The translations under genes were made by a program, and so were the position numbers. Shown in pieces: positions 11,901 to 21,067 of a DNA stretch of 64,000 nt (position 1 is its first letter; the number at the start of each line of letters is the position of its first letter). The stretch covers positions 52,357 through 116,356 of the forward strand of contig ML014162.1 in the NCBI GenBank assembly GCA_003615045.1, read 5' to 3'. The stretch is from Caulochytrium protostelioides. Lineage: Eukaryota > Chytridiomycota > Caulochytriomycetes > Caulochytriales > Caulochytriaceae. Below the pieces are notes generated by a model. It did not search any database. It saw nothing but the letters and a program-made list of their open reading frames with translations, and was not told the origin of the DNA.

Positions 11901-12375
11901 CGGCAATCACCCGAATCACTCGGGTGCCGGCGGCGGGTACGGCAACCAGAGCTACCATGGCGGCCATGGCGGTCGTGGCGGCGGTGCTTATTACGGCGGC
12001 CGTGGCGGCGGTCACGGCGGCCACGGCGGCGGCGCGCCGTACGGCTACCCGAACGCCTCGTACCACGCGCCGCCGGCCGTCCTGGCGGCATCCGCGCATG
12101 GCCCGCCGCGGGTCGCCGTCTCGGGCAGCGTGACGCATACCTCGCCGACCGACCCGTCGGCGACCCATGCGCTCAAGACGCTGGCGGGGCTGCCGCCTGC
12201 GCAGCTGCAGAGCGCGCTGACGGCGTCCGGGATCGATGCGGGCGGGCTCGCGCAGCTGCTGGCCATGGCCGGCAAGAAAGGCCCGCCGGGCGGCGCCGCG
12301 GGGGCTTCGCGCCCGACGCCGAATGCGCGTGGCGCCAACCTGGCATGGAGTCGCAATGTGCAGCGTCAACCCTGA
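8980..12375 (+). CDS. RAT1: 5'-3' exoribonuclease Rat1/Xrn2
   Basis: Nuclear 5'-3' exoribonuclease acting in rRNA/snoRNA 5' trimming and torpedo termination of RNA polymerase II. Single exon, 1131 residues, start ATG in a CCGCCACCATGG context. The N-terminal nuclease block (about 1-410) keeps the family acids in LYLDMNGIIHPCCHPED, YMAIDGVAPRAKMNQQR, SDAGVPGEGEHK, GLDADLIML and FVGNDFLPHLPSLEIREGA. A CCHC zinc knuckle (C274, C277, H282, C287) is typical of Xrn2/Rat1 rather than Xrn1. A Lys/Ala/Asp-rich insert (about 410-610, with Asp runs) precedes the second conserved block that starts near residue 611 (NVRLWETGWKPRYYKNKFG). The tail (about 905-1040) is a Gly-rich RGG/GGY-like region. Family certain; Rat1 over Xrn1 from the zinc knuckle and length. 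Confidence 0.96.
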   Translation: MGVPSLFRWLVQKYPKISTKVIEDPFVDIDGTAIPVDLTRPNPNGEENHNLYLDMNGIIHPCCHPEDRPAPKNENEMFIEVFNVLDRTINAVRPRRLIYMAIDGVAPRAKMNQQRTRRFRTALEAQIAAEEEKKVRAQLIESGVIKETAAPSDGDKAATKPERFDSNCITPGTPFMNRLAIALRYYVADRYINNPGWKDIKVILSDAGVPGEGEHKIIDYIRKQRSKPCHDPNTRHVLSGLDADLIMLALGTHEPYFKILRDDVLFKEVISRPCKQCKQTGHLSRECQGENTPHADVPFIFLHVNVLREYLAMELAVSWPGFQFDLDRAIDDWVCLCFFVGNDFLPHLPSLEIREGAIDTLTRIWKEKTGAWQGYLTDSGTLDIRRALDVLAAVGQGEEKVFAMRRAKEASRSRARNHHTTKPTGGGSRVENSLARADRNLSKNGHAFKSAIKSMDLEVALHNKRKRAAEDEAAMQAAADVQAAKYARKEAAAANAKAKTTSVSSNDAAADALRLALSAEDSATSDAETEVEPETAASTPLADEKASTAGSTDDLTNNDDDDDVLDDDDDDDDDTASVTVPLEDKEILKKVAVIAPKPAAAKKDAADDDDEPDDNVRLWETGWKPRYYKNKFGREMDDVAFVRQLARDYMEGLAWVLGYYFQGVQSWSWYYPYHYPPFASDFEGIDETPFTFELGQPIRPFEQLMSVLPASSGSHVPAVLRPLMSDTDSPILDFYPTEFPIDLNGKKFAWQGVVILPFIDSARLMDAVQPCYAGLSDEERHRNSLGQEIMLLGKDGPAAPRVLELYETQPTEPVPLPRKKLDGMCGYTLPDSTVIMPGQPYPSPIPSLPDLEKTASLSVVFLPPHYKAGHRFIARLRPDVRMPRPQLVPGVDRIMDPNQRNNRFQGGGGGGGQGGNGGGGRYNNSAQYQMHGGSHDPGNYRPAASRGGYSGGGGGGGGGYVRPGQRYAPPSHANGNHPNHSGAGGGYGNQSYHGGHGGRGGGAYYGGRGGGHGGHGGGAPYGYPNASYHAPPAVLAASAHGPPRVAVSGSVTHTSPTDPSATHALKTLAGLPPAQLQSALTASGIDAGGLAQLLAMAGKKGPPGGAAGASRPTPNARGANLAWSRNVQRQP

Positions 12376-13460
12376 TCCTTCGATGCTTCGATCCTCCGAT
12401 TTCCCATTTGTTTTATTTAATTTGCTGCAACCTGCGAACCGTGAACGAGCGACCTCATCTTGACGGTCGTCCCTTCGTCGATGCGAGCTCCGTGTGCCTC
12501 GTGACGTTGTGTACGCCGGCGTCGCGCCTCGGATCGGCGGCAGCGACGGCCTCGCCTCGACGCGCCTCGCCCAGTCGTCCTGGTTTGCCTGTCGCATCGC
12601 ACCGGCCGTGGCCCCCGGTGTTCCTGCCGTCCCGACGGCGCCCTTGTTGCGGCGCCCTGCACCAAACAATCTCCCACACGCGGCCCCGACTTTTTCTCCT
12701 TTCCCTGGGCAGCGCGCGGGTCGGCCGCCAGCGGCGACGGCGACCGCGACGGCGACAGCGACGGCTGGCGACGGCGCGTCGGGCGGCACGCGCCTGGCCA
12801 CGGTCGGCGGATCGGCCGGCCGTCGTGGCCTCCATCCGCTCGGGCCGCGGGAGGCGCCGTCGTTAGCGCAGAGAGCCCCGCCGCCCTAGACTACCACAGA
12901 TCGTGCGAGTCGGCCGATCCGTGACGATCCGCTGCCGTTGGCAGATGGCCGCTGGCCGCTGGCCGCTGGCCGCTGGCAGATGGCGGACGGCAGATGGCAG
13001 ATGGCAGATGGGGGGACCGATGGCGACGGCGACGGCGGCGGCAGCAGCAGCAGCAGCGGCCGTCGGGGGCAACGATGGGAACCACGTGCGCTGACGATGG
13101 CGCGGCGCGGCCCTCCGCGGCGTGCGCTGGGTCTGCCCGTCGTGTCGCTCTCGTTGACCGTTCGTGTGCTCGGCGTCCTCGAGTCGGGTGCTTGTGGCGG
13201 GCGGTCCTGCCAGCATAGACGACCGTATGGACCGCCGGAGGTGTTGGCCGCGCGAAGGCCAAGAAAAGGCCCCGATCGCCGTGGTCCTGCTCTCGCGCGT
13301 CGCCGACCGTCCTCGTCCCCGTTCGTGGCCGCTGCTTGGCCTTGCCTGCCTCGACGCTGGCCCCCACCGCCCCTGACGCTTCTCAACCCGCCGATCTGCC
13401 GCGACACTACTTCGTTTTTAGTCGCTTCCCCGCTTCCGCATTCGATTCCCGTCCGCCACG
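12376..13460. other. Intergenic region RAT1-septin
   Basis: No gene recognised. It contains the short tandem repeat at 12940-13012 and one CACGTG at 13083-13088. The last 80 bases, pyrimidine-rich, should be the septin leader. Confidence 0.5.
12940..13012. repeat. Short tandem repeat of GGCCGCT / GGCAGAT units
   Basis: Seven-base units GGCCGCT and GGCAGAT(G) alternate in blocks for about 73 bp: first four GGCCGCT, then several GGCAGAT copies with one variant. Intergenic, so no coding effect. Confidence 0.75.
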
Positions 13461-14372
13461 ATGCCGACGACGATTCGCCGCAAGAACCTCAAGAAGGGGT
13501 TGCACTTCACGCTGATGGTGGTCGGCGCGAGCGGCATGGGCAAGTCGACGTTCATCAATACCCTCTGCGAGTCGAGCGTGTTCCCCAAGACCGACTACTC
13601 AGACCCGCAGAAGGCGGCGATGCCCAAGACGCTGAGCTTGACGCCACTGACGGTCGAGATCGAGGAAGAAGGCCAGAAGCTCGCGCTCACGATCGTGGAC
13701 ACGCCCGGGTTCGGCGACAACATCAACAACGAGTCCGGATTCTACGATATTCTGGGCTACATCGAGCAGCAGTACGACGACATCCTAGCCGAGGAGTCGC
13801 GCATCAAGCGCAACCCGAAGCTCTCGGACAATCGGATCCACGCGTTGCTTTACTTCATCACGCCGACCGGCCACGCGCTGCGCGAGATCGATATCGAGTT
13901 CATGAAGCGGCTCGGCGCCCGCGTCAACATCATCCCCATTGTCGCCAAGTCAGACACGCTCTCGCCGAAGGAGCTAGCGGAGTTTAAGCAGCGCGTCATG
14001 GAGGACATCGCCTTCTACAAGATCCCGATCTACAACTTCCCGATCGACGAAGAGGACGACGACGAAGAAACCGTCGAGGAGAACAACGAGCTGCGGTCGC
14101 TGCTGCCATTCGCGGTCATCGGCAGCGAGGAGGAGGTCGTCATTAACGGCCGCCGCGTCCGCTGCCGCCAGTACCCCTGGGGCGTCGCGGAGGTGGACAA
14201 CGTCCAGCACTGCGACTTCTCTAAACTCCGCTACATGCTGCTCAGCTCGCATCTCCAGGATCTCAAGGATATCACCCACGACATCCTCTACGAGCAGTAC
14301 CGCACGGAGAAGCTCTCGAAAGAGGGCCACGACGTGCCTCACGCCCAGGACGAAGAAGAGATCCTGGGGTAG
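13461..14372 (+). CDS. Septin GTPase (Cdc11/AspA-like)
   Basis: Filament-forming GTPase of the septin cytoskeleton at division sites and the cortex. 303 residues, single exon. A basic stretch RRKNLKKG (polybasic membrane-binding region) is followed by G1 GASGMGKST (22-30), G3 DTPG (80-83), and G4 AKSD (162-165). The septin unique element follows, with RRVRCRQYPWGVAEVDN and CDFSKLRYMLLSSHLQDLKD. The N-terminal wording (KKG..FTLMVVGASG) is closest to the Cdc11/AspA group from memory, so the subgroup is tentative. The protein stops about 45 residues after the unique element in an acidic tail, without the C-terminal coiled coil that many septins carry; Cdc11 proteins are usually 380-415 residues. 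A missed 3' exon is possible but the stop follows a normal-looking end. Confidence 0.92.
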   Translation: MPTTIRRKNLKKGLHFTLMVVGASGMGKSTFINTLCESSVFPKTDYSDPQKAAMPKTLSLTPLTVEIEEEGQKLALTIVDTPGFGDNINNESGFYDILGYIEQQYDDILAEESRIKRNPKLSDNRIHALLYFITPTGHALREIDIEFMKRLGARVNIIPIVAKSDTLSPKELAEFKQRVMEDIAFYKIPIYNFPIDEEDDDEETVEENNELRSLLPFAVIGSEEEVVINGRRVRCRQYPWGVAEVDNVQHCDFSKLRYMLLSSHLQDLKDITHDILYEQYRTEKLSKEGHDVPHAQDEEEILG

Positions 14373-15582
14373 ACGAGAGCGGCTCGGCCGCATGGTCAGC
14401 AGCAGCACCCGGACTGTCGGGCCTCGCATGCACGCTTTCTTGTTTCCCGACGAGGGCGGGCTTCTCGTACGGGGGTTCCTGCTACGCTCGTGATGATAGC
14501 TACGAATGCTGAGACTTCGCCCCGGACGGAAGCCACGAACAGCGGTATCATCGTCCCCCCGCGTCCGCCACGATCGATGGTGACAGTGTCATCAACTTCG
14601 CGAAGCCGTTGCGCACCACCATCGTCCGTCCCGCTGAGATGGCTTGATTGCTGTTTCGTTGTCATTCTTGATACCGGTTTCTCTTCTGATCGTTTCTCTC
14701 AGGTGTTTGAATGCGCCTTCGTGGTCACATGATGCCCCTTTCTCCTGTAAATTCTGTGTTGTCGTTTCTGATTTTGTTTTCGGTTGATTGATGCGGGGAA
14801 CAACGATCCAGCTGGAATGCGATGAACTCGACTCGATGGCGCTGCCGACGGGATGCCGGCTCCAGACGCAAGGATTGGCACGGCAGGTTTGACCGACGCG
14901 CGCTAGGATGGCGATCCTGCTTGGCCTGCTGCGACGCCACCGCCCACGTCGGCCCGCGGCTCCTTAGGGCCCCTTGCAGGCACCGCGCCTGCCCAGCCGC
15001 GAGCAAGCCCAACCTGCCGTGGACCCTGCGCCGCCGCCGGCCGCCGGCCGCCGACTGCCGACCGTCGGCCGAGCCCTCGCGGCTCCCGCCTCGCGGCGTG
15101 ACCCGTGCGTCGTGGCGGCTCCGGTGCCGCCTGGTGCGCTGCCAGTCGCCGACCGGACGGCCACGTGCATCCCCAAGCACGCGGCAGGGGTCGAGTCGGA
15201 CGCCCATGATCGCGCTGGAGCGCCAACTCCGCCCATACCGCCGACGGCCGACGTTCGAACGACGGATGTCTTTGTCGGTCAGCGACGACCCCGTCGTCCC
15301 GCATAGTCGCCGTTGATGCTAGTGGCCGCCCTCGAGCGCCGCCCGCCCGTATCATGTCCTTCGTCTGCTCTCGTCACCACGTGTCCATGCAACGCCGCCT
15401 ATAGAACGGTTGACAGCGATCCATGCTGACACGCCCGCCTTTTGCTATCCCGCCAACTCCCGTACACTCCGCCGCCGGTCTCTCTCATCGGCGTGTCAAG
15501 ACCCCGTCGGCTCTCCCCGCGAATCGAGCGACAGTTTTCTGCACACCGAGTTCCAACGATCCAGAGCGCTGTGGTACGGGTC
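14373..15582. other. Intergenic region septin - alpha-MPP
   Basis: 1.2 kb without a recognisable gene. It is AT-richer around 14650-14800 (probable septin 3' end). CACGTG sites occur at 15162-15167 and 15378-15383, about 420 and 205 bp upstream of the alpha-MPP start. Confidence 0.5.
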
Positions 15583-17172
15583 ATGGTCTTCGCACGGAGA
15601 TCGGCCATGGCGGCCGTGCGCCGTCTGGCACTGGACACATCGCGGCCGAGCCGGCTCTTCTCCGCCACGTGCCGCCCGCGCGACATGCACGTGGCGCCGT
15701 CAGGGGCGGATCTGACGGACCTGTCACGCATGACGAAGCTCCCGAACGGCGTGCGGGTCGCAAGCGTCGATTTCCCCGGCCACTTTGTTTCTGCGGCCGC
15801 GTTCGTGGACGCGGGCACGCGCCACCAGCTCCCCGAGGAAGCCGGCGTCTGCCACGCGCTGGACCAGATGGCGTTCAAGTCGACGCGGTCGCGCGATGCC
15901 GAGGCGATTGGCGCCCAGATCGCCGCCATGGGCAGCAATATCGGCGCCAACACGAGCCGCGAGTCGACCTTGTTCCAGGCCGCGGTATTCCACAAAGACC
16001 TGCCTACCCTCGTCCAGCTTTTTGGCGACTGCATACGCAACCCGCTGTTCCGCGACGACGAGCTCGCTGAAGTGAAAGAGAACATGGCGTGGGAGCTCAA
16101 CGAAATGCAGTTCCGTCCCGACGTGATGCTGCCGGAAATGCTGCACCAGGTCGCGTATGCGCCGCCGCCTTCGTCGTCGGCCGCCGGGATGGCGACGCCG
16201 CAGGGCCTTGCCCAGAGCCTGCTGTGCCATCCGGAGGCCGTCGCGGCCATCACGCCCGAGATGCTCCACGCGTTCCGCGCCCGGTGGTACCGCCCCGAGC
16301 AGATGGTGCTGGCGGGCGTGGGCATGCCCCACGAGCAGCTCGTCGAGCAAGCGCTCGCGGCGTTCGGCGACCTGCCGGCCGCCACGACGCCGCTCCCGTC
16401 ACTGCCTCCGACGCAGTACCACGGCGGGTACCACTACGTCAATGCGCACGCGCTGCCCAAGAACCCGAACCCCGAGGTGATGCCGTTGACGCACGTCTAC
16501 ATCGGGTTCGAGGCGCCGTCGCTCAACGACCCCGATATCTTTGCGGTCGCGACACTCGCGTCGCTGATGGGCGGCGGTGGGTCCTTCTCGGCCGGCGGGC
16601 CGGGCAAGGGCATGTACACACGGCTGTTCACCGAAGTGATGAACCGCCACCACTGGATCGAGAACTGCCACGTGGTCCAATTCTCCTATGCCGACTCGGG
16701 CATCTTCGGCATCTCAGCCGCCGTGCCCCCGAGCCGCGAGACGCATGCCTCCATTCTCCCAGTCCTGTGCGACCAGCTCGTCAACATGACCACGCGCATC
16801 GGCCCGGACGAGCTGCACCGCGCGAAGAACCAGCTCAAAAGCAATATCCTCATGAGCCTTGAAAGCAAGCTGGTCGAGGTCGAGGACCTTGGCCGCCAGA
16901 TCATGGCGCACGGGCGCCGCATGTCCGCGACCCAGATCGGCGAGAACATCGACGCCCTCACCGCCGAGGATTTGAAACGCGTCGCGTCGCGGATCGTGTT
17001 CGGGGACCAGCGCCCCTCGCCGATCCTCATCCCGGGCGGCTGGACCACGCCGTGGACGCCGACGGGCAACGGCGGGCCCACCGTCGTTGCCCAGGGCTAC
17101 TTTGAGGAGAACGACCTCATGCTTCAGTCGGACCGCCTCCTGGCGCAGTTCGACCTGAAACCGCAGCGCTGA
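15583..17172 (+). CDS. MAS2: Mitochondrial processing peptidase alpha subunit
   Basis: Non-catalytic subunit of the matrix peptidase that removes N-terminal targeting sequences. 529 residues from the ATG at 15583; a second ATG at 15607 is equally usable and both give an Arg-rich presequence (RRLALDTSRPSRLFSATCRP). The peptidase M16 fold starts at LPNGVRVASVDFPG. The beta-subunit zinc site HxxEH is absent; the aligned stretch reads CHALDQMAFKSTRS, as expected for alpha. The substrate-guiding glycine-rich loop is present (LMGGGGSFSAGGPGKGMY, about 327-344). The C-terminal M16 half includes RAKNQLKSNILMSLESK and VEDLGRQIMAHGRR. Length is normal. An open frame continues upstream of 15583 but contains no ATG, so it is read as leader. 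Confidence 0.95.
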   Translation: MVFARRSAMAAVRRLALDTSRPSRLFSATCRPRDMHVAPSGADLTDLSRMTKLPNGVRVASVDFPGHFVSAAAFVDAGTRHQLPEEAGVCHALDQMAFKSTRSRDAEAIGAQIAAMGSNIGANTSRESTLFQAAVFHKDLPTLVQLFGDCIRNPLFRDDELAEVKENMAWELNEMQFRPDVMLPEMLHQVAYAPPPSSSAAGMATPQGLAQSLLCHPEAVAAITPEMLHAFRARWYRPEQMVLAGVGMPHEQLVEQALAAFGDLPAATTPLPSLPPTQYHGGYHYVNAHALPKNPNPEVMPLTHVYIGFEAPSLNDPDIFAVATLASLMGGGGSFSAGGPGKGMYTRLFTEVMNRHHWIENCHVVQFSYADSGIFGISAAVPPSRETHASILPVLCDQLVNMTTRIGPDELHRAKNQLKSNILMSLESKLVEVEDLGRQIMAHGRRMSATQIGENIDALTAEDLKRVASRIVFGDQRPSPILIPGGWTTPWTPTGNGGPTVVAQGYFEENDLMLQSDRLLAQFDLKPQR

Positions 17173-17550
17173 ATCGGAATGTGATAGAACGAACTTCAGT
17201 ATACCACAAATATAGCAATAACAATTATGATCATCGATCAATCACCCGGTGTGCGGACCATGCTGGTACGCTAATGTCGTCTTGAGGCTCCGTGAATGTG
17301 GGAGGCACGCTGGCTTCTCCAAGCCAGGCGTCGGCAGTTCGGGGGGGCAGTGTTGGCGTCAAAGCACGCACGGCTTTATCTTTTTAGCGTGGAGACGCGG
17401 CGAGGGCCCAACGGCCCTCGGGGTCCAACGGCCATCCGAATATCGCGTCATGTTGCTCAGGTGCCGTCCAGACGCTGGATCGCCACCGTTTCCTGCGCAT
17501 TCTCTAAAATATCGCTGTTCCCGCCCCTTTCACCCTTGAAGTGTAACATC
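17173..17550. other. Intergenic region alpha-MPP - HNT1
   Basis: 378 bp holding the alpha-MPP 3' end, which is AT-rich at 17190-17240, and the HNT1 promoter/leader. No gene seen. Confidence 0.55.
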
Positions 17551-18945
17551 ATGGCTGCCGCCGCTGCGACCAACGCGAATTGCATCTTCTGCAAGGTACG
17601 ACGCCGTAGGACCTGTCGCCGGACTTCTCGACCGCTCCGCCGGTGGCATCCGTCGTTCAGGAGAGTTCGTTGATGACAACCTCAGGTGCAGCCGCATGTC
17701 CTCACAGCGCTGATGGTTGCCGATCTCGACGGCGAAGACGTGCTAGTTATGATACTCTGGATCACTCATCCTGCTGATCTTTCTGAAAACGCGATCCCGA
17801 TACTCGATGCAATGATCGCGACACTATAACCACCACGACGGACACGACGGGCGAACCCATGCGGGAAAATGCTGATCCGTGGCGCTGCAACACGGACGTG
17901 ATGGGATTGCGTGCCAACAGATCATCAAGGGCGCCATCCCCTCGATGAAGCTCGTGGAGACCGAGCTGTCGTTTGCTTTCCTTGACATCGGGCCGATCAG
18001 CCGCACGGGCCATGTAAGTGGTTTCGCCAATCGACCCTGATTTGGCGTTCGCAAATACGGGCGAGGCCATTCGCGCCATGGGGCTATCCATTGAAGGGAT
18101 TTCCGAACCATGTTGAACTCACGCTGTCTACGGCATCTTGATCTGCTACGGGTCACAATGATGGCCATGAAACGAACTCTGCAATCCACCGGGGTGCCAC
18201 GATGGCAATCTTTTAGGCGGTAAGTATCTCATTCCATCATGCAACCTTCTGGCACATGTCATGCAATGCGCAGAGGTCTCCACCCGCCTCCCGATCATGA
18301 GACTATCGTTGTACTCACCCCACTTTACTGTTCCGTGCATGGCATGCATTCATCAACCACACATTACTCGAATCCAGCTCGTCATCCCCAAGCGTAAGTC
18401 GCCCAGGCCTCTAGACGCCGCCGTCTGCGGAACGATGTCATTGTTAATAGGTTCTCGACCAATGCCGCGCCAACTCACCTTTTTTTGAACAAATCACTCT
18501 GATGATCCTCTCTGATACAGACCATGGCGAAAAGCTGACGGACATGCCTGATGAGTACCTCGCTGACGTGATGCCGGTCGCCAAGAAGATCGCAACCGCG
18601 CTCGGCTGCGCCGACTACAACATTCTCCAGAACAACGGCCGCCTGGCACACCAGGAGGTGCCTCACGTCCACTTCCACGTCATGTAAGTCTCGCTAGTCG
18701 GCACTGTCCCGACGGCTGGCTATCATTAGGCTGCTGCACGACGAGAACTCCTATGAAAGGTATACTCACCCAATTATGAATCATGGGTCAATGAGCTTGA
18801 ATTTGTGCGTTTCATCTTCCATCTTTCCAACGTCGTCGCTAGCCCCAAGTCGGAGAAGGATGGTCTCGAGATCGGCTGGCCGGTTCAGAAGATGGAGCAG
18901 GACGAGCTGAAGGCCCTCCACACCAAGATTATGGCGAACCTCTAA
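17551..18945 (+). CDS. HNT1: HIT-family purine nucleoside phosphoramidase (HINT1/Hnt1), five exons
   Basis: Hydrolyses adenosine 5'-monophosphoramidates and related nucleotide conjugates. Spliced model: 17551-17595, 17921-18013, 18378-18393, 18521-18683, 18843-18945; 420 nt, 139 residues. Donors are GTACGA, then GTAAGT three times; all acceptors are AG. The joined protein reads NANCIFCK-IIKGAIPSMKLVE, AFLDIGPISRTGH, LVIPK-HHGEKLTDMPDEYL, NILQNNGRLAHQEV and the histidine triad H100-V-H102-F-H104. It ends in EIGWPV and a short Lys/Leu helix, so it is full length. Exon 3 is a 16-nt microexon coding LVIPK plus one base. The family normally has GHALVIPK; the Ala is missing at the exon 2/3 junction. 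GC content is visibly lower than in neighbouring genes. HNT1 rather than HINT2 or Fhit, from IGWP and NILQNNG. Confidence 0.93.
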
Positions 18946-19056
18946 ATGTCGTGCGTGCCTTCCTCATTTTTCTCTCTATGGCTTAATGATATCATTGTGT
19001 GCGTGCATGTTGAATGCCCACAGCGTTACAAAGAATCAGCCGTGGACTCGGTCCCA

Positions 19057-20871
19057 TCAGACGGTCAGGATGGGCACGAGTCCATCGATCAAGACCCGCA
19101 GCGTCGGATCCCAGTAGGACCCGATCCCGCGGACGATCCAGGTCGACGAAGCGCCAGCGAGGATAATGGGCAGCGTCTCGAGCCATGAGATGCCCAGCAG
19201 GACGGACAATGCTTCTGTGTTGCTGCCGACCACAAACGCGTGCACGAACCACGCGTTCACAAGCTCGTGGTAATTCCAGATCACCATGATGATGAGCAGC
19301 AGCTTGCCGAAGCTGCTGATGATCAGCGCCATCGACACGAGGTGTGTCGCCAAGTACGGGTTGGGGCCGTTGTGCAGCGCGCTGCCATCCCGCGGCGGCG
19401 GCGACGGCGATGGCGACGGCGTGACGGCGCGCGGGAGCACCGGCGGCACCGCCGCGCCGTGCTCCCCGTCCTGTTCATGCTCATGCTCATGCTTATGTTC
19501 ATACGAGGCCGACGGCGATAGTGACGAGGCTAACGACACCCGACGGGCCTGTGCCGACGGCCAGCCCCGGTGGCGACGGTGGCGCAGCCCCTCGCCGGCG
19601 GTCCGAACGCCCGTCTCTGGGCGCGCGGGACGCCCGTGATGTGGCGGCTCCGAGGGATGCGTCGCCGCCGTCGTCGCCGCAGCAGATGGTGACTCCGCGT
19701 CCGCCGACGCCAACGCCGACGCCGATGACGACGGCCCTTCCGGAGCGCCGGCGCGGACGCCGGCGGAAGCGATATCGATGCGGATCGTCGGCCGACGCTG
19801 ATGGGGCGGATGCGGTGCCGCGGCGCTCTCCGGCGGCCCCGATGCGGCGCTGTCGAGCGGACTCGCCGACAGCGACTCCTGAGTCCGAAACGGGTACGCC
19901 GCGCCCGACGACGGCGCGTCCTCAGTCGCGCCGTCATCATCGTCGTCGACGCCGCGGTCGAGGTTGCCATGCTCGCGGCCGCCGCGGAAGCCGCTGCTGC
20001 GAGAGCCGCTGCTGCGGGAGCCGGGGGGCGGCGGCTCCCGGTCCCGCAGGCTGCCGCGCGGCGGCGCCGTCCACAGCCTCTCGGCGGGGATCGCGCAGGA
20101 GGCCGGACGCAGCGGATGCGCGACGAGGCCGCTCGCTGTGCGGGAGGTCGTGCCGCGCGTCTGGCCGTGCGCCGGCGCCGAGGCGTAGGGTGATGCGGCG
20201 GCCATGGCGGGCGTCGCGGCTGCGGCCGCCGCGGTTGCGACGGCGATGGCGTCGAAGCGACGGGAGGCGCGGCGCGCGGCGGACCGGCGGGTCGCCGGGT
20301 CCAGATACGGCGGCGGCGGGTCGGCGCCCTCGAGCCACGCGTCGTTGGTGAGCGGCGCGTAGCGTGCGGCGCTGCCCGCAGGCACGACGGCGTCGGTGGC
20401 CGCGGCGGCAGCGCCAGCCGCGGCGGCCGGCGCGGGCCGCCAGACCCAGAGCCAGATCGCAAGGCGGACGAGCGCGTGGCGCAGCACTTCGGTCAGGAAA
20501 GCGAGCATCAGCAGCCAGAGATATTGGCGGACGACGGACACCCCGGGCGGCGGGAAGTGGTCGTTGCCGTACACGAGCTCGATATGGAACCACATCTCAA
20601 AGACATCGAACAAGATCAGCAAGATGCCCATGCGGATGACATTGGGGTTGAGGCCGTCGTCGTCGAAGACGATGCGGCCGTTGAAAAGCATGTGCCGGTA
20701 GACGGGCCGTTTGTGGAGCACGAGGTCCAGGAACACGATGATGTTGTCGTTCTCGATGTACTTGTCGGCGAAATGGTGGCAGCGCCGACACTGCGTGAGG
20801 CGGAGATTTCCAGGGCCATACTGCGTCCACAGCGACTTGACGGGGCTGCCGCACTCGATGCAGAGCACCAT
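19057..20871 (-). CDS. ARV1: ARV1-family lipid-homeostasis membrane protein with a large disordered insert
   Basis: ER/Golgi membrane protein involved in sterol and GPI-intermediate movement. 604 residues, single exon. The ARV1 homology domain opens the protein: zinc-binding C4-x2-C7 and C28-x2-C31, then FADKYIENDNIIVFLDLVLH and HKRPVYRHMLFN. Hydrophobic segments follow at about 80-100 (MGILLILFDVFEMW) and 115-145. A low-complexity Ala/Ser/Pro/Arg insert of about 330 residues follows, including a His-Glu repeat (EHKHEHEHEHEQ). The last about 110 residues return to membrane sequence (ALIISSFGKLLLIIMVIW and a helix pair ending in GSYWDPTLRVLIDG). Typical ARV1 is 270-350 residues, so the excess is the insert. 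It converges with HNT1, stops 111 bp apart. A CACGTG pair lies 177 bp upstream. Confidence 0.92.
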   Translation of the reverse strand: MVLCIECGSPVKSLWTQYGPGNLRLTQCRRCHHFADKYIENDNIIVFLDLVLHKRPVYRHMLFNGRIVFDDDGLNPNVIRMGILLILFDVFEMWFHIELVYGNDHFPPPGVSVVRQYLWLLMLAFLTEVLRHALVRLAIWLWVWRPAPAAAAGAAAAATDAVVPAGSAARYAPLTNDAWLEGADPPPPYLDPATRRSAARRASRRFDAIAVATAAAAAATPAMAAASPYASAPAHGQTRGTTSRTASGLVAHPLRPASCAIPAERLWTAPPRGSLRDREPPPPGSRSSGSRSSGFRGGREHGNLDRGVDDDDDGATEDAPSSGAAYPFRTQESLSASPLDSAASGPPESAAAPHPPHQRRPTIRIDIASAGVRAGAPEGPSSSASALASADAESPSAAATTAATHPSEPPHHGRPARPETGVRTAGEGLRHRRHRGWPSAQARRVSLASSLSPSASYEHKHEHEHEQDGEHGAAVPPVLPRAVTPSPSPSPPPRDGSALHNGPNPYLATHLVSMALIISSFGKLLLIIMVIWNYHELVNAWFVHAFVVGSNTEALSVLLGISWLETLPIILAGASSTWIVRGIGSYWDPTLRVLIDGLVPILTV

Positions 20872-21047
20872 CGTGGCGGCCGTGGCACAGCCGCGCCGGC
20901 GCGGGGTGTCCGTCCAGTCGATGGGCTTCTCGGCAAGATCAGCCAGCAGTCATCGCGAGCGGTCATGGGCTGCAGCACGCGGCCGATCGTAGGATCGACT
21001 CGGATCGCAACGCGTCGGCAGCGATAAGGGACGAGGCATCGGCAGAC

Positions 21048-21067
21048 CACGTGGTGGGTACCACGTG
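21048..21067. promoter_or_regulatory. Paired CACGTG palindromes upstream of ARV1
   Basis: Two copies at 21048-21053 and 21062-21067, both in an ACCACGTGG context and 14 bp apart, 177-196 bp upstream of the ARV1 ATG. Suggestive of a bHLH (Cbf1-like) site pair; function inferred. Confidence 0.45.

Noticed and set aside
10600-12801. Minus-strand open frame of about 730 codons opposite RAT1
   Set aside because: It is the antisense of the RAT1 Gly-rich tail and acidic linker; the sense strand has an unmistakable nuclease. No domain is visible in the antisense protein.
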